Source: Paralithodes platypus
Lineage: Eukaryota > Arthropoda > Malacostraca > Decapoda > Lithodidae
Direction of reading: 5' to 3'
Length of the DNA: 64,000 bases
Assembly: GCA_032716605.1 (NCBI GenBank)
Contig: CM064560.1
Coordinates: 11,499,083-11,563,082, forward strand
The position numbers and the translations under genes were made by a program. Positions 22,340-33,429 of this stretch are shown in pieces (the first letter of the stretch is position 1; each line of letters begins with the position of its first letter). The notes below the pieces were generated by a model, which worked only from the letters and a program-made list of their open reading frames with translations, had not been told where the DNA came from and did not search any database.

Positions 22340-23815
22340 TGACTTGACTGCTTGTGTGTCGAAAGATGGAGGGAGTACTTCAATGAGTTGCTAAATGTAA
22401 GGAATGAAGAGCCAGCAAACATAGTTGGATATGGAAGTAGTGGAGGAGGAAGTGGGGATCAGGAGGTCAGAAGTGTGGGAAGCCATGAAAAGAGTGAAGT
22501 TGGGGAAAGCACCAGGAACAGATGGAGTGTGTGGGGAAATGTTGAGGTATGGTGGTGAGATAGTGATCGAATGGGTATGGAAAATGTGAAAACTAGCATG
22601 GGAGAAGGGGAGTGCACCCAATGACTGGAAGACTGGCATAATAGTCCCCCTATATAAGGGCAAAGGGGAAAGAGGAGTGTGTGGTAACCACCGAGGAATA
22701 TGTCTTCTAAGTGTAGTAGGAAAGGTATACAGTAGGGTAGTGATAGTGAGAGTGAGAACGGAGAAATGGATAGGCGACGAGCAGGGAGGTTTTAGGAAGG
22801 GAAGAGGATGTGTAGATCAGATTTTTACCCTGAATTGTGTTGTGGAGAAATATCTGGAGAAGAAACAAAAGGTGTATGTTGCCTTTATGGACTTGGAGAA
22901 GGCCTATGACAGAGTGGATAGAGAAGGTTTGTGGAAAGTACTTAGAATATACGGAGTAGATGGCAGGTTGCTGAAAGCAGTGAAGAGTATGTATGAGGGT
23001 GCAAAGGCGGCAGTACGTGTGGAGAGTGAGCAGAGCGAGTTCTTTGACCTGAAGGTTGGTTTGAAACAGGGGTGTGTGATGTCCCCATGGTTGTTTACTG
23101 TATATATGGATGGAGTCATGAAAGAAATACTATCAAGAGCAGTGGATGTTGGTGTATCGCTGAAAAGGGAGGGAAATGAGTGGAAGCTGCCTATACTGCT
23201 GTTTGCGGATGATACAGTTCTGATGAGTGATAATGAATGGGAGCTGCAGGGTTTGGTAAATGAGTTTGGAACAGTGTGCACAAAATTGGAATTTGAAGGT
23301 AAATGCGGGGAAGAGCAAGGTTATGGTATTCGAAATGGGTGAAGTCACAGAGTGTGAGGTGAAGTTGAACGGTTAGGCTATGGAGATCGTCAGCTCTTTT
23401 AAGTATCTGGGCAGTGTGTTGAGTAAAGATGGGACTGTGAATGAGGAGGTGCTGGAGAGGGTGCAACAGGGGAAGAGGGTTGTAGGAACGTTGACAGCAG
23501 TAACAAGAAATAGGGTGGTCAGTATGAAGTGAATGAGTCCTTGCATGACAGTGTGGTAATCACGACACTAACTTACGGAAGCGAAGCATGGACGTTCGGG
23601 AAGAGACTTAGACCAAGAGTGAGAGCGGTGGAAATTAGTTACTTGAGAAGTGCGTGCGGAGTTACATAGAGGGATAGACAGGCGAATGAGGAAGTAAGAA
23701 GGAGGTGTGGTGTGGAGGTAGATGTGCTGGAAAGTGTGAAAAGGAACAACTTGAGATGGTTCGGACATATGGAACGTATGGAAAGCGAGAGATTGACTAA
23801 GAGGGTGTACGAGTA
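22340..23815 (+). pseudogene. Family C LINE (RTE/L1-like RT), 5' part of an interrupted copy
   Basis: RT motifs in order: PNDWKTGIIVPLYKGKG, NHRGICLLSVVGKVYSRVV, QGGFRKGRGCVDQIF, VAFMDLEKAYDRVDREGLW (catalytic Asp), GLKQGCVMSPWLF, LLFADDTVLMSD (intact FADD) and, in a shifted frame, the FKYLGSVLSKDGT thumb and LRWFGHMERMESERLTKRV tail. The frame is open from 22677 to 23340 for the fingers and palm, then broken. At 23816 an antisense family B element interrupts it. The coding continuation reappears at 25251-25437. This copy retains all palm residues, unlike the 10.7-12.4 kb copy. Confidence 0.85.
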
Positions 23816-25250
23816 CAAAGGAGTACAAAGGAGTACAAAGGAAATCAAGCAACAACAGGTCTAGTGACCCTTCTAGGTTGCTTGTCCTCCAAAACACTGA
23901 GGATCAAGTGTCCAAACAGTGGTTTAGAGTGGGTAAGGGAACATTGGAAAGGGAACTACTGCCCTGCCACTAACGTGGCAGGACTAGGAAGTTAGTAGGG
24001 GACATAGGGGTTAGTAACTGAGGGGAGGATAAAGTTATTAATTTACAAACGCAGTCAGTCGCGGGTTTGATGCGAGATATTTGTCTAGGCGGAATTTAAA
24101 TGAATCAACGGTGCTGCAGTCTATAACGTCTCGGGGAAGCCCATTCCACAAGTTGACAACTCGATTGAAGAAGAAATTCTTAGATTCGTGCGAGTTAAAA
24201 GATTTACCAATAATTTCGCAACCGTTTCCCCGCGTGTAATTAGATTGGTCGATAGTGAAGTACTTACTACAGTTCATATTGTCGATGCCTTTGATGATTT
24301 TGAACACTTGAATTAAGTCGCCTATTAATCTGCGCTGGGTTAAAGGAAATAGATTTAATTCTCTAAGACACTCTTCGTATGGTTTGTTCTTTAGGCTAGG
24401 TATCATTTTGGTAACTCTACGTTGAACTCGTTCTAGCTTGTTTATATCTTTTTGGTAATAAGGGCACCAGGATTGAACGCAGTATTCCAGAAGAGGGCGG
24501 ACTAAGGAATTGTAAAGGGTTACTCATTTGTACTTCGTCTTTGGTGTATTCTCCTTTTTCATCGCCTAACGGTCCAACAGTTGAAGTAACTACTTTTTTC
24601 TTTCTGATATAACTATAGAATTCTTTCGGGTTTGTTTTACTTTGATTCGCAATATGTAACTCTAAGGTCTTTTTACTTTGCTTAATTAACTTTTTGGCTT
24701 TCCGTCGTAGCTCTACAAATTTCACCCGTTCTTCGTCATTTTGTGAGGATTTTAATCTATCATTAGCAAATTTTTTAGCAAGCAGGCAGTTTGAAATATC
24801 TTTATTCCACCATTTGGGCTTATTATTATGGCCTGGACGCCGTATTTTCGATGGTATGCAGTCTTGCACTGCTTTTAGGTAAGTCGTTTCGAATAACTTC
24901 CAAGATGTATTTATGTCGTTATTGTTAATTAAAAAGCTCCAGTCAGTTTCTTTAAACATAGCTCTAAGTTTATGGAAGTTTGCTTTCTTGAAATTAGGGA
25001 CTTTTTCGATGCTACTATTTGGTTCGTTACTAGTAAACTTTAAAGTGAAAGTTATCGTACGATGGTCGCTGTTACTGAATTCATCACCAACATTCAAATT
25101 CTCTATCAATTCTTCTTTTGTTGCAAGTACAATGTCAAGAACGTTATTACCACGGGTCGGCATTCGAACAAATTGATAAAGCGAACGCTCTTGCAAGTTC
25201 GTATACAAGTCATGTCCGGAGTGTGAAGTAAGAGTATCGCCCCACTTGGG
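23816..25250 (-). mobile_element. Family B LINE (CR1/L2-like), internally deleted, inserted antisense in a family C LINE
   Basis: The 3' end lies at 23816-23850, with a GTACAAAGGA-type repeated tail. The 3' UTR corresponds to that at 42.1-42.4 kb. The coding part joins the endonuclease/linker region directly to the RT C-terminus near 24520, losing the whole catalytic RT. The 5' end is at about 25250, where CCCCACTTGG meets family C sequence. Confidence 0.85.
24038..25248 (-). pseudogene. Family B ORF2 lacking the RT palm (endonuclease C-terminus fused to thumb/tail)
   Basis: From the 5' side: GDTLTSHSGHDLYTN, RMPTRGNNVLDIVLATKEEL and SDHRTITFTLKFTSNEP (the SDH of the AP-type endonuclease), then KPKWWNKDISNCLL, SYIRKKKVVTSTVG and EYTKDEVQMSN. 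There the sequence jumps into the block equivalent to TLYNSLVRPLL of the full copy. The tail follows in another frame: MIPSLKNKPYEECLRELNL, KIIKGIDNMNCSKYF, VVNLWNGLPRDVIDCST, NPRLTAFVN and a stop at 24038. Relative to 39.5-41.6 kb about 1.2 kb (excluding nested insertions) is missing, including NYRPIS, the catalytic Asp and FADD. It cannot encode an active RT. Confidence 0.9.
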
Positions 25251-25437
25251 GCGAGAGCGAGATGGAAGGACAGAGAGGGAGAGGTGCACCGAAGGAGAGG
25301 TGGAAGGATGGAGTGAGGAAGTATATGAATGAAGGCGGTGCTGGTTGGGAGGAGGGGCGTCGACTGACTGGGGACAGAGGTGCATGGGGGCGGTTCGTTC
25401 GTGGCCACCCCTTCGGGGATTGCGGTGTCAGGCAATA
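25251..25437 (+). pseudogene. Family C LINE, 3' terminal coding piece beyond the nested insertion
   Basis: One frame reads GAPKERWKDGVRKYMNEGG, AGWEEGRRLTGDRGAWGRFV and RGHPFGDCGVRQ, then a stop. This is the expected C-terminus following the LTKRV block at 23.8 kb on the same strand. It ends in an (ATAG)n tail (25434-25458), the 3' microsatellite-like end of the element. Confidence 0.8.
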
Positions 25438-25458
25438 GATAGATAGATAGATAGATAG

Positions 25459-26285
25459 ACTGCTTTAATTGTGTGTCACCTTGCAAGATATTTGTGTATT
25501 ATTCACCAATTAAATTCTATATATAGTCCGTAATGGGAATGTGTCGTGGAAATCCATTACGGATAGTTTATGATTGTGAAATGCATCCTAGAATAATGAA
25601 CTTCACCCATTTACCAAATATCCATATTTGTTTTTAAAAGTGTTAGTGTGTGCTGCTAATCAGAATTAGGTTTGGCAATAATTGTATGCAATAAGTTATC
25701 GCTTCACCCTTCTTATATCGTGTTATAGCCCTGTGTGTGTGACCCTTGGAGCAGAGTTGATCGAGTCAAATACCTGGAATGTTGTAACGTATACCAACCT
25801 CAAGAATTAAGGTGTTAGTAACGTGACTGAAGGTCGAGTACAAACGAAACAGACTGTAGAAATAGCATGAACCTATAAATGTAATAACAATTTATAAGAA
25901 TATGTTCTGAACTATAGGTAAAGGGTATACGATTCTGAAGGAAAGGGCAAAAATCGTTGCAAAATAGTGGAGGAACAGCCGCTATGTTGTTTAAAGTATG
26001 TATGTCCATGTATTGTGTATGTGACATTGTGATTAACAGATTCGTGGTCAATAATCCTGTATAAAGAGAAATCTTGCACACTGCAAAAATACCTCTACCC
26101 TAATGTGATTAAACTCTCAAGGACGTATCAATTTCAGGTATCCTTGATACATATTAAGAATATGTTCACAATAAAGTGATATTATTAGTCAGCCAGTATA
26201 CTGTTCAGCCTTTACAGAAGATTACTAATATAATATTGACAAATGAAAGAGACCGTTTTTGTATTACATTTTTGTGTTCACAATG
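25459..26285. other. No recognisable feature
   Basis: AT-rich sequence, no motif-bearing open frame on either strand, no repeat recognised. Confidence 0.4.
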
Positions 26286-26612
26286 TATGACTCCATAGCC
26301 TAATACAAATACTGTATATTGACTACATAGCCTAATACATATACTGTATATTGACTCCATAGCCTAATACATATACTGTATATTGACTCCATAGCCTAAT
26401 ACAAATACTGTATATTGACTACATAGCCTAATACAAATACTGTATATTGACTACATAGCCTAATACATATACTGTATATTGACTACATAGCCTAATACAT
26501 ATACTGTATATTGACTACATAGCCTAATACATATACTGTATATTGACTCCATAGCCTAATACATATACTGTATATTGACTACATAGCCTAATACATATAC
26601 TGTATATTGACT
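26286..26612. repeat. 32-bp minisatellite, about 10 units
   Basis: Unit ACTCCATAGCCTAATACATA plus TACTGTATATTG, with C/A variation at ACTCC/ACTAC and CATATA/CAAATA. Uniform length throughout. Confidence 0.95.
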
Positions 26613-27502
26613 TTAAGAATGTGTTCTATATACAGTAGTGTTTACATTCCATAAGATATTAAAATTTGCTTGCATAAAAGTAAATGAAAATGAATACAAT
26701 TTAAATGAAAACAAAATCAATGCACAAAATAATGACATCCTCCATTATGAAAAGTTGCAACATGTTATCATATGGTAACTCTTTGTGACAGAAGAGAGAG
26801 TTGGATATATATAAACAAGAATAGAACATTATTAAAAGGTAGCATGTGTAAAAATACGGCTGAAAGCGTAACTGTAAGAATAACGAATTTGAATCCCAAA
26901 ATATATGGGCAAAATTATGGACAGGGAAGAAGCAATAGCACCTGATGAAGACGCATTGAAAGCAAAAGAAGAATGAAAGCAAATGAAAATATAGTTAATT
27001 TATTATATCAGATAAATAATTAGTAGGAGTGATAGGTAAGAGGAGTAACCTAAGAGTAAATGAATAGGTAGAATATAAATATGCAAAAATATATGGAAAT
27101 ACAAGACAAGGAATAAGCAAAATAGTGAAGGTTAAGAAGCAAAACAATTAAGGGAAACGTGAATATAAAACATGTGAAATTGATATCACAGAACATGCAA
27201 CTACATAAGGTGATAGAATAACTATGAATAAAGGAATAACGAGGAGACATAGGATGGATGATGAAAGAGGAAGGGGGAATGACAAAACAGATATCAGCCT
27301 ACACATCAAGGTGGTTTGAACTACAGTATAAATAATAGTAATGTATTATTGGTGATGAACAATAGTGAAGGAAAATGGCATAATGATTTGAGTGAAGCAG
27401 ATATCAAAAGGGAAAGGAAACATGTGTCGAAGGAAAATAGAAGGGAAACAAAAAGGAAATTGGAAAAGTGAACAATAAAATTAAGTGAGAGAGTGGAAGG
27501 AG

Positions 27503-27504
<2 letters not shown>
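26613..27504. other. No recognisable feature
   Basis: A-rich on the plus strand. Several short open frames of Phe/Tyr/Ile-rich composition look random. Confidence 0.4.
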
Positions 27505-27556
<52 letters not shown>

Positions 27557-27566
27557 AATATATATA

Positions 27567-27608
<42 letters not shown>

Positions 27609-27620
27609 TGTATATATATA

Positions 27621-27683
<63 letters not shown>

Positions 27684-27692
27684 ATAATTAAT
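27505..27692. repeat. (TC)n(TA)n compound microsatellite
   Basis: About 28 bases of CT repeat followed by about 150 bases of TA repeat interrupted by AAATA, TTATA, ACTGTA and TTTA. Confidence 0.97.
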
Positions 27693-29106
27693 ATATATGC
27701 TTTTTAGCACTTCTGTGCAACTATGACCCTTTATAGTCGGCATATTGTAGTATTTTTGTTGTCTATGTAACCCGGCATTATCCTTCTATACCTTCTATGT
27801 TTCAAGCATATGATAGGTCTAGGGGAAATGTCGGAGTTGTGTACGGTAAGATGATTTTTATATATTTTTTTTATTTAAATCTACTAAAAAAAAAGCACCA
27901 ACATTTGTCTTCATTTTCCTGTGACGATGAGTCAAATACAGTATTGCGATAACACAAAAACTTAAAACTGTACAGTAAACTCATTGCCACGGAATGGCGA
28001 AGAACCCTGTACAAGAAGTTTGACGTCTGTTTGAAGAATTGATACAATGCCCTATCATAAACTACATAGATGTTACCATTTCCTTTAGATGGACAAATTG
28101 ATTACAATTAAGGAAGCAAGTAAAATGTCCCCACTTTACGCCGAGCATATTTACGCGTTCTCTGGTGAGTTGAATTTGTGTTTTTGTGTTGTTTCTGCAA
28201 TATTAAACTTATCGCCACGGGTGGATACAGAAAATTACAGAGGATGATCTGGGCGTCTATATGAATTTATGGTACCATTCTTCATTATGCACAATGTACT
28301 TTTACCCTATCCCTTTCTGTCAGAGAGAACACTGGGTTAAAATGAAGTACAACGTAACAATGTTGATATTAATGGGGTATATAATTGAATTTCATAGCAA
28401 GAAAGCATGTCAATAGAACATATTATATTCAACTTTATATTCTTCAATTTCTGGAAGTATCTACAAAGTATCGTGGGTAACTCTGTATAGAACTAAACTA
28501 AATAATGTAGTCGATAAAATAATGTTTATAAACAACATAAAGAAGATAAATAGCAAGAAGAAATTGTTTAGTAATTTAAATGCATTATGTCAAAAGAAAG
28601 ATTAATGGAAAAATAAGGTTCGAGAGCATGTCAGGCTCTTAAGAATATAATATGATAGTAAAAAGAGGAAGAGGTAAAGCAGTTAATGATAGATATTAAA
28701 ATTAAGGAAAACAAACCCAAACACCTTGAAGGGGAAAAAATGCAGTTCGAGAGAGAGAAAGAGAGAGAGAGAGCTGGAGCTGAAATGTTGTAACATACAT
28801 TAAGAATGAAGGGTTGATAGTTTCCTCCGATACCCCACCACACACACACACTCTCCCCATCCTCCTATCCCACCCAGCCTGTACCTAGGCTGTCACCAGG
28901 GTTCCTAGTACAAACGTACATTTTTAAATTATCTGTAACGTGGGGGTCCACGAAGTTTATGAGCAACTGTACTACTCTCACTACATATTTTGAGAAAGAG
29001 AATACTCATACATAGTGACTGGGTACACACGAGATGTAGTGGAGCTAGACGACCTTTGACAACAATCATAGACTTTGAATGAGCAGTGTGCAATGGAGAT
29101 CTTATA
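27693..29106. other. No recognisable gene; short GA and CA runs
   Basis: Contains (GA)n at 28752-28773 and (CA)n at 28838-28850. No coding or transposon signal that I can name. Confidence 0.4.
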
Positions 29107-29110
29107 TTAA

Positions 29111-29532
29111 CCCTTGTCTAGCGAGGTGTTTTGGGCTATTTTGGGCATATTCAGGCCCTCCTGAATGATCAATCAAGTATCTGCATGAAAAGAAATGTAT
29201 TCAGCAAAAAACTAGGCGCTAAAAGCTTCAAAATGAGACCAGAACGAGCTACGTAGCACTCGTGGTTCTCATGCAGTGGTGCCACCAACATGGAAGTTTA
29301 GCGTATAGCGGCATATTTTTTCCCACTACGCTCACTACTGGTACCACTGCCGGCCTCTCGAGAACAGAGGGAGCGTGAGTCAGAGGGTGGCGGTAAGCCC
29401 TGGGTGTCGGACGTGTGGCCTGCTGCACTCCCGGCCATTTGCACTCGATTTTAACCCTTTAAAAGCCTTAATAATGCTCCTAACTTGCTGCAAATTGGTG
29501 CACGACTTAAGTCGAGCGCCGCTCTTTAAGGG
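29111..29532. mobile_element. 422-bp piggyBac-type MITE (TTAA target), subfamily 3
   Basis: TTAA at 29107-29110 and 29533-29536. The left end is CCCTTGTCTAGCGAGG and the right end is GCGCCGCTCTTTAAGGG. The interior differs from the 480-bp copies, but the ends share the CCCTT start and GCG/CGC subterminal blocks. No transposase. Confidence 0.8.
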
Positions 29533-29536
29533 TTAA

Positions 29537-30174
29537 ATAACCCGCCTGTCAGTGTTGATTTCGTTAGTATAACGCTGGAGGGTGTGAATAAGTTCTGCTA
29601 CCTGGGCGATACGGTTCCCGCCGGAGGTGGCGCTGTAGCTAGCTCCATTGCTAGAGTCAGAAGAGGTTGGGGATGGTTTAGAGAGCTGTTGCCACTCCTG
29701 ACCATGAGAGGGCTCCCACCCCAGCTTAAAGGGAAGGTGTATACCTCATGTGTTAGGAGCACGATAACCTATGCCTCGGAGACGTGGCCGGTTAAAGCGG
29801 AGGATGTCGATAGAATGGAACGGAAAGAGAAGAGAATGGTGAGATGGATGTGTGGGGTTAATCTCAGGGTCAAGGTATCGAGCGAGGAATTGATAAGGTG
29901 TCTGGACATTAGGAGTGTCAGTGAAGTGATGCGTTCGAGACGACTTGGTTGGTTTGGAAATGTGGAGAGATCAGAACTGGGTGAAGAAATGCCGGACGGT
30001 GAACGTGGGGGGAGCTGCATGTAGTGGTGGACCTAGAATGACGTGGGCTCGGGTACTCCGGTCCGATCTCGAGTAAAGAACTTGACAACAGAGGCAGCCC
30101 TTGACAGGGCTGCCTGCAAAGCCACCATATAGGACGTGAGCCTGTAACCACATTTTCTGTGGACAAAACGGCCA
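29537..30174 (+). pseudogene. RTE-like LINE (family E), RT C-terminal fragment
   Basis: The frame reads NKFCYLGDTVPAGGGAVASS, GWGWFRELLPLLTMRGLPPQ, GKVYTSCVRSTITYASETWP, VDRMERKEKRMVRWMCGVNL and SRRLGWFGNVERSELGEE, the conserved thumb and C-terminal region of RTE-clade ORF2. A stop occurs after GERGGSCM, and a shifted frame continues with RMTWARVLRSDLES. There is no palm. It is sandwiched between two TTAA elements, which form its present boundaries. Confidence 0.85.
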
Positions 30175-30178
30175 TTAA

Positions 30179-31102
30179 CCCTTGTCTATCGGGGCCCGAC
30201 TTAAGTCCGTATCGAAAAATTTGGACTATGTGGTGGGGCCCGACTTAAGTCCGAGTGCAATTTTGGCGTAATATTGGCTCTGAGAGAGAGAGACGAGCAT
30301 TGGGAGGAGCATGGGTTACCTCATGACCGCACGCCACGGCCGCCGTGGACCAACTGAGATGTACTCCACTTACATCCACCCTCACTCCCTCGCTACATAC
30401 GTAATTATATAACCCGTACAGCCCCAGCGACGCGTCTGACGTGTCGGCGATGTATGTAATGCACAGCCCCAGAGACGCGCCTGACGCATCACCCTAATTG
30501 CGCCGACCGTAACCTCAGGTGTAGCCACTCAAGAGGGCTCAGATTTGTATGGGAACTGTGTACGTATCCCACGCAACCGTGCCGATGGTTGAAAACTCTT
30601 AAAGTCCACGTGCGTGCGCGTGAGCGCGCAATAACCTGTTTTTTTTGGGTAATTGCCTTCAATTTTTTACTCTTGTAAAATACGTTTTGGGGGGCTCTGT
30701 AGGACCATTTTTTAAGCTTTTTGAGCGGTTTTTCGTGGTTTTTCCTTCATTCCTAACCCATTCGCTATTGTTTCTGGAATAAAACAATTTTTTGAAAACC
30801 GGCTGGGTTCTGGTGAACAAACATTACAAAACTAGCCGGGGCTCCACGGGATAAAGAAATTACCGTATTTTACCGATTTTGCCCTTCGGTTGCACGATCG
30901 TTGCAAGACAACCAATGATCGTAGAAGGATGGTTCGGGTGTCATTGGAAAGCTCAATTTACGCCCTTTCAGGGATATATACTTGATTTACACTCTGGGTC
31001 TTGTTTATGCATGACAAAGAGCACGGAAACAACCCCATTTATGGTAAAAACCCCCCTCTGGACGGCACAGTGAAATATACTCCACCACCCGCTCGTAAGG
31101 TG
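30179..31102 (+). mobile_element. 924-bp member of the piggyBac-type TTAA family
   Basis: TTAA at 30175-30178 and 31103-31106. The left end is CCCTTGTCTATCGGGG and the right end GCTCGTAAGGTG. It carries the shared core (GGTGTCATTGGAAAGCTC, CCCTTTCAGGGATATATACT) and roughly 400-450 extra bases between the left half and the core. Those include a doubled segment CAGCCCCAGCGACGCG / CAGCCCCAGAGACGCG and GCGTGCGCGTGAGCGCGC. No transposase frame, so probably an intermediate deletion form or a member with its own insertion. Confidence 0.8.
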
Positions 31103-31106
31103 TTAA

Positions 31107-32132
31107 ACTTGAATGTATAATTGTATTTGTATAGATATAAATTGGAAACAGTAAGGATATTAGTTATGGCTTCTTGGTGGGCTCTCTGGCAAACTACGTA
31201 AACTAAGTGTAACGCAAATTCTATAACAGTAATATCTTCCCTGCGCACATCGGAAATTTAATTTGAGATTCAGAGTTACCAGTTCCCCAGCAGGAACTCT
31301 CAACCACACCTCCCCTCTGTTTGTATCCAAGAAATCAGCTTTAACATGCATTGTTTTGTTTTTCGATTTTCGAGAGAGTCACAAGCAAAGAGGAACTCGG
31401 CGACGAATCACACTATAATTTGTAGAATCAGTATCTATGAATTTAGATATGTAAACGTCTAGTCTTCAGTATTCGGTCACTACAGATTAATGGTGAAACT
31501 TAATTAGGTAAATCAAAACCCTGCCTCACTCCTCCACTCGCAGGAATGATTATGATGTTCACACAGCTGTTGTCAAATTAGCAATCACATCAGGAATCCT
31601 ACAAAAGCATAGTAGTATCCAAAGTCTCTCGATGGAGTGAATTAGTCATTGTAAAACGCTGTAGTATATTTTTTGTATCAGTAATTATTGAGCATTTTAA
31701 CCCCACTGTTACCCTAGCTTTACCCTTTGGTTATGAAAGGTCCTCCTAAAACTGAACGAAAACCACATGATTGCGGTAAGAAACTAACATTTATAAATGG
31801 TGGAAATGCAAAGGATGAGATATCGCATTAATAACACCTAGGTGTTTTAGTCAACATATGCAATTTTAAACAAGCTTGATTCGTGCAACTACATGATCTT
31901 TAAGGGAAAACTTATATTTGAGTTAAGGTATAGCAAATGATAGACATAAAGTAACTCCGTGTAACTCAACTGAAACAGTGGAGTATGATCTGGTTGGTTG
32001 TGTGCAGTTGGTCCCATGTTCAATCAGTGGGTGTGGGCAAGCTAATATTTGAGTTAAGGTATAGCCAATGTTAGATGTACAATATAAAGATCACTATATC
32101 TACTGACAAAAGTGGCGTTTAAGGGAGCCACC
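31107..32132. other. No gene recognised; one short direct repeat
   Basis: TATTTGAGTTAAGGTATAGC occurs at about 31915 and again at about 32048, each followed by similar bases. Otherwise unremarkable intron-like sequence of the minus-strand cadherin gene. Confidence 0.45.
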
Positions 32133-32487
32133 TCACTTTTATTCGCTTTCACTCCCTCTCTCTTTGGCTTGTATCCATTCGGCCCCATTCAGCCTACTGT
32201 TTTAAGACGTGTACCAACATCCAGGTGTCAATATTTTCCTGGCGAGCGGTAGCGAGCCAGCATATAAATATATTTTTGTTTTGACAGCAAGCTAAATTTT
32301 TGAATTTTTCGATAGAAAAATGTCTCCGGCGAAGCCGGATTTCGCAATGAAATGCTGGCTCGCTGTCATTCGCCAGGAAGAAATCGACACCTGGATGGGG
32401 ATAAACGTCTTAAAACAGTTGGCTGAATGGGGCCGAATGGATAAAAGCCAGGGAAAGAGAGAAAGGGAGAGAAAGATAAAAACAAAA
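32133..32487. mobile_element. 355-bp foldback element (repeat F with long inverted arms)
   Basis: The left arm (ATCCATTCGGCCCCATTCAG, TGTTTTAAGACG, ATCCAGGTGTC, TTCCTGGCGA, GCGAGCCAGCAT) is the near-perfect reverse complement of the right arm. Pairing extends outward through a pyrimidine/purine stretch to about 32133 and 32487. The arms are about 100-150 bp around an AT-rich centre. Its right end is about 22 bases from the splice donor side of the cadherin exon at 32510-32701. Confidence 0.85.
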
Positions 32488-32509
32488 CGGTGACCCCCGT
32501 TAACCTAAC

Positions 32510-32701
32510 CTGGTAGCGTGTAAGTGGTGCCAGGTGCCGTCTGTGAGAGTGGCTCTGGTGAGGCAGAGTGATGTTGGTGGTCGAGGGTGAAGATGTAACA
32601 CAGCACACACCCGTCCACCTACCAGCTGTACCGACCATCTGTCCCGCCCGTGTTGAGACGACAATACCACCAGCTCCCCTCCAAGCCTCCATGTTCTGAA
32701 C
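32510..32701 (-). CDS. Cadherin-like gene exon: start of laminin-G domain
   Basis: The minus strand shows acceptor TTTCCTCCTTAG before 32701 and donor CCAG/GTTAGG after 32510. The 192-bp exon carries one leading and two trailing bases of split codons, so it keeps phase with the exon at 35966-36127. It reads FRTWRLGGELVVLSSQHGRD, RWSVQLVGGRVCAVLHL, PRPPTSLCLTRATL and TDGTWHHLHATR. The G-E-L-V-V-L-S-S-Q strand and the DGxWH motif are typical of laminin-G domains in arthropod neural-type cadherins, where LamG follows an EGF module. In the family these extracellular modules lie between the cadherin repeats and the transmembrane segment. Neighbouring introns are full of transposons. The next downstream exon was not found at lower coordinates. 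Confidence 0.8.
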
Positions 32702-32747
32702 CTAAGGAGGAAATTATTACTTTTGTTATTCTATATTATGCATGGTA

Positions 32748-33000
32748 CACTCAGATACCATAATCTCTAGCCCACTCATAAAAATATGTGTACTTCACCT
32801 ATAATCTAGTTATGGAAGCATATCTCTGGAAACGAATTTACGAATAGAATTTTCTATAAATCAACTACAAAACAATATATACTATTTATTGAAAAGCAAG
32901 TTCTATCCAATAATCAATCCGGATAGATATAATTGCATAGAGAAAAACATAAGGGTCAATGAATTCTCCTGAGTGGGCTAGAGACTATGGTATCCGAGTG
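32748..33000. mobile_element. 253-bp Tc1/mariner-like MITE (TA target)
   Basis: Flanked by TA at 32746-32747 and 33001-33002. The TIR is CACTCAGATACCATAATCTC on the left and CACTCGGATACCATAGTCTC (reverse complement) on the right, continuing through TAGCCCACTCA for about 31 bp. A second copy is at 63685-63932. No coding sequence. TA target plus short TIRs suggests Tc1/mariner. Confidence 0.85.
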
Positions 33001-33292
33001 TACAAACACCAAGCATCCACCAGCTTTGCCGCCCGTGTTGAGGTGTAACATCACTATAGCTAGCTCCCCTCTAAACACCAAAATAAGCTTTGAATGGAGA
33101 CGGATTCATCACAGAATGATAATTATTGTTCCTTTGAAACTGCACAATCCGATGACTCTTGGGTAAGTCATGTAAGTCATTTTAATCATGTCTTGCAATT
33201 AAATATCACTTGAACAGTTAAGGCCCCTAATTGGTTCCTGAATTTACGTTATCTTATAAGGCTGTAATTATGTCCTTCCACCACCACTTTGT

Positions 33293-33295
<3 letters not shown>

Positions 33296-33369
<74 letters not shown>

Positions 33370-33420
33370 CCCCCCGGGGTAGACTGGAGCCGGAGTTCTG
33401 GGGGGGGGGGGGGGGGGGGT
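33296..33420. repeat. (TC)n(TA)n microsatellite and poly(G) run
   Basis: CT repeat 33296-33335, TA repeat 33336-33366, then CCCCCCGGGG and a G run at about 33400-33419. Confidence 0.95.
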
Positions 33421-33429
33421 GATGCCCAT

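Noticed and set aside
27485..27691. Small Tyr/Ile-rich frames
   Set aside because: Translation of TC/TA microsatellite.
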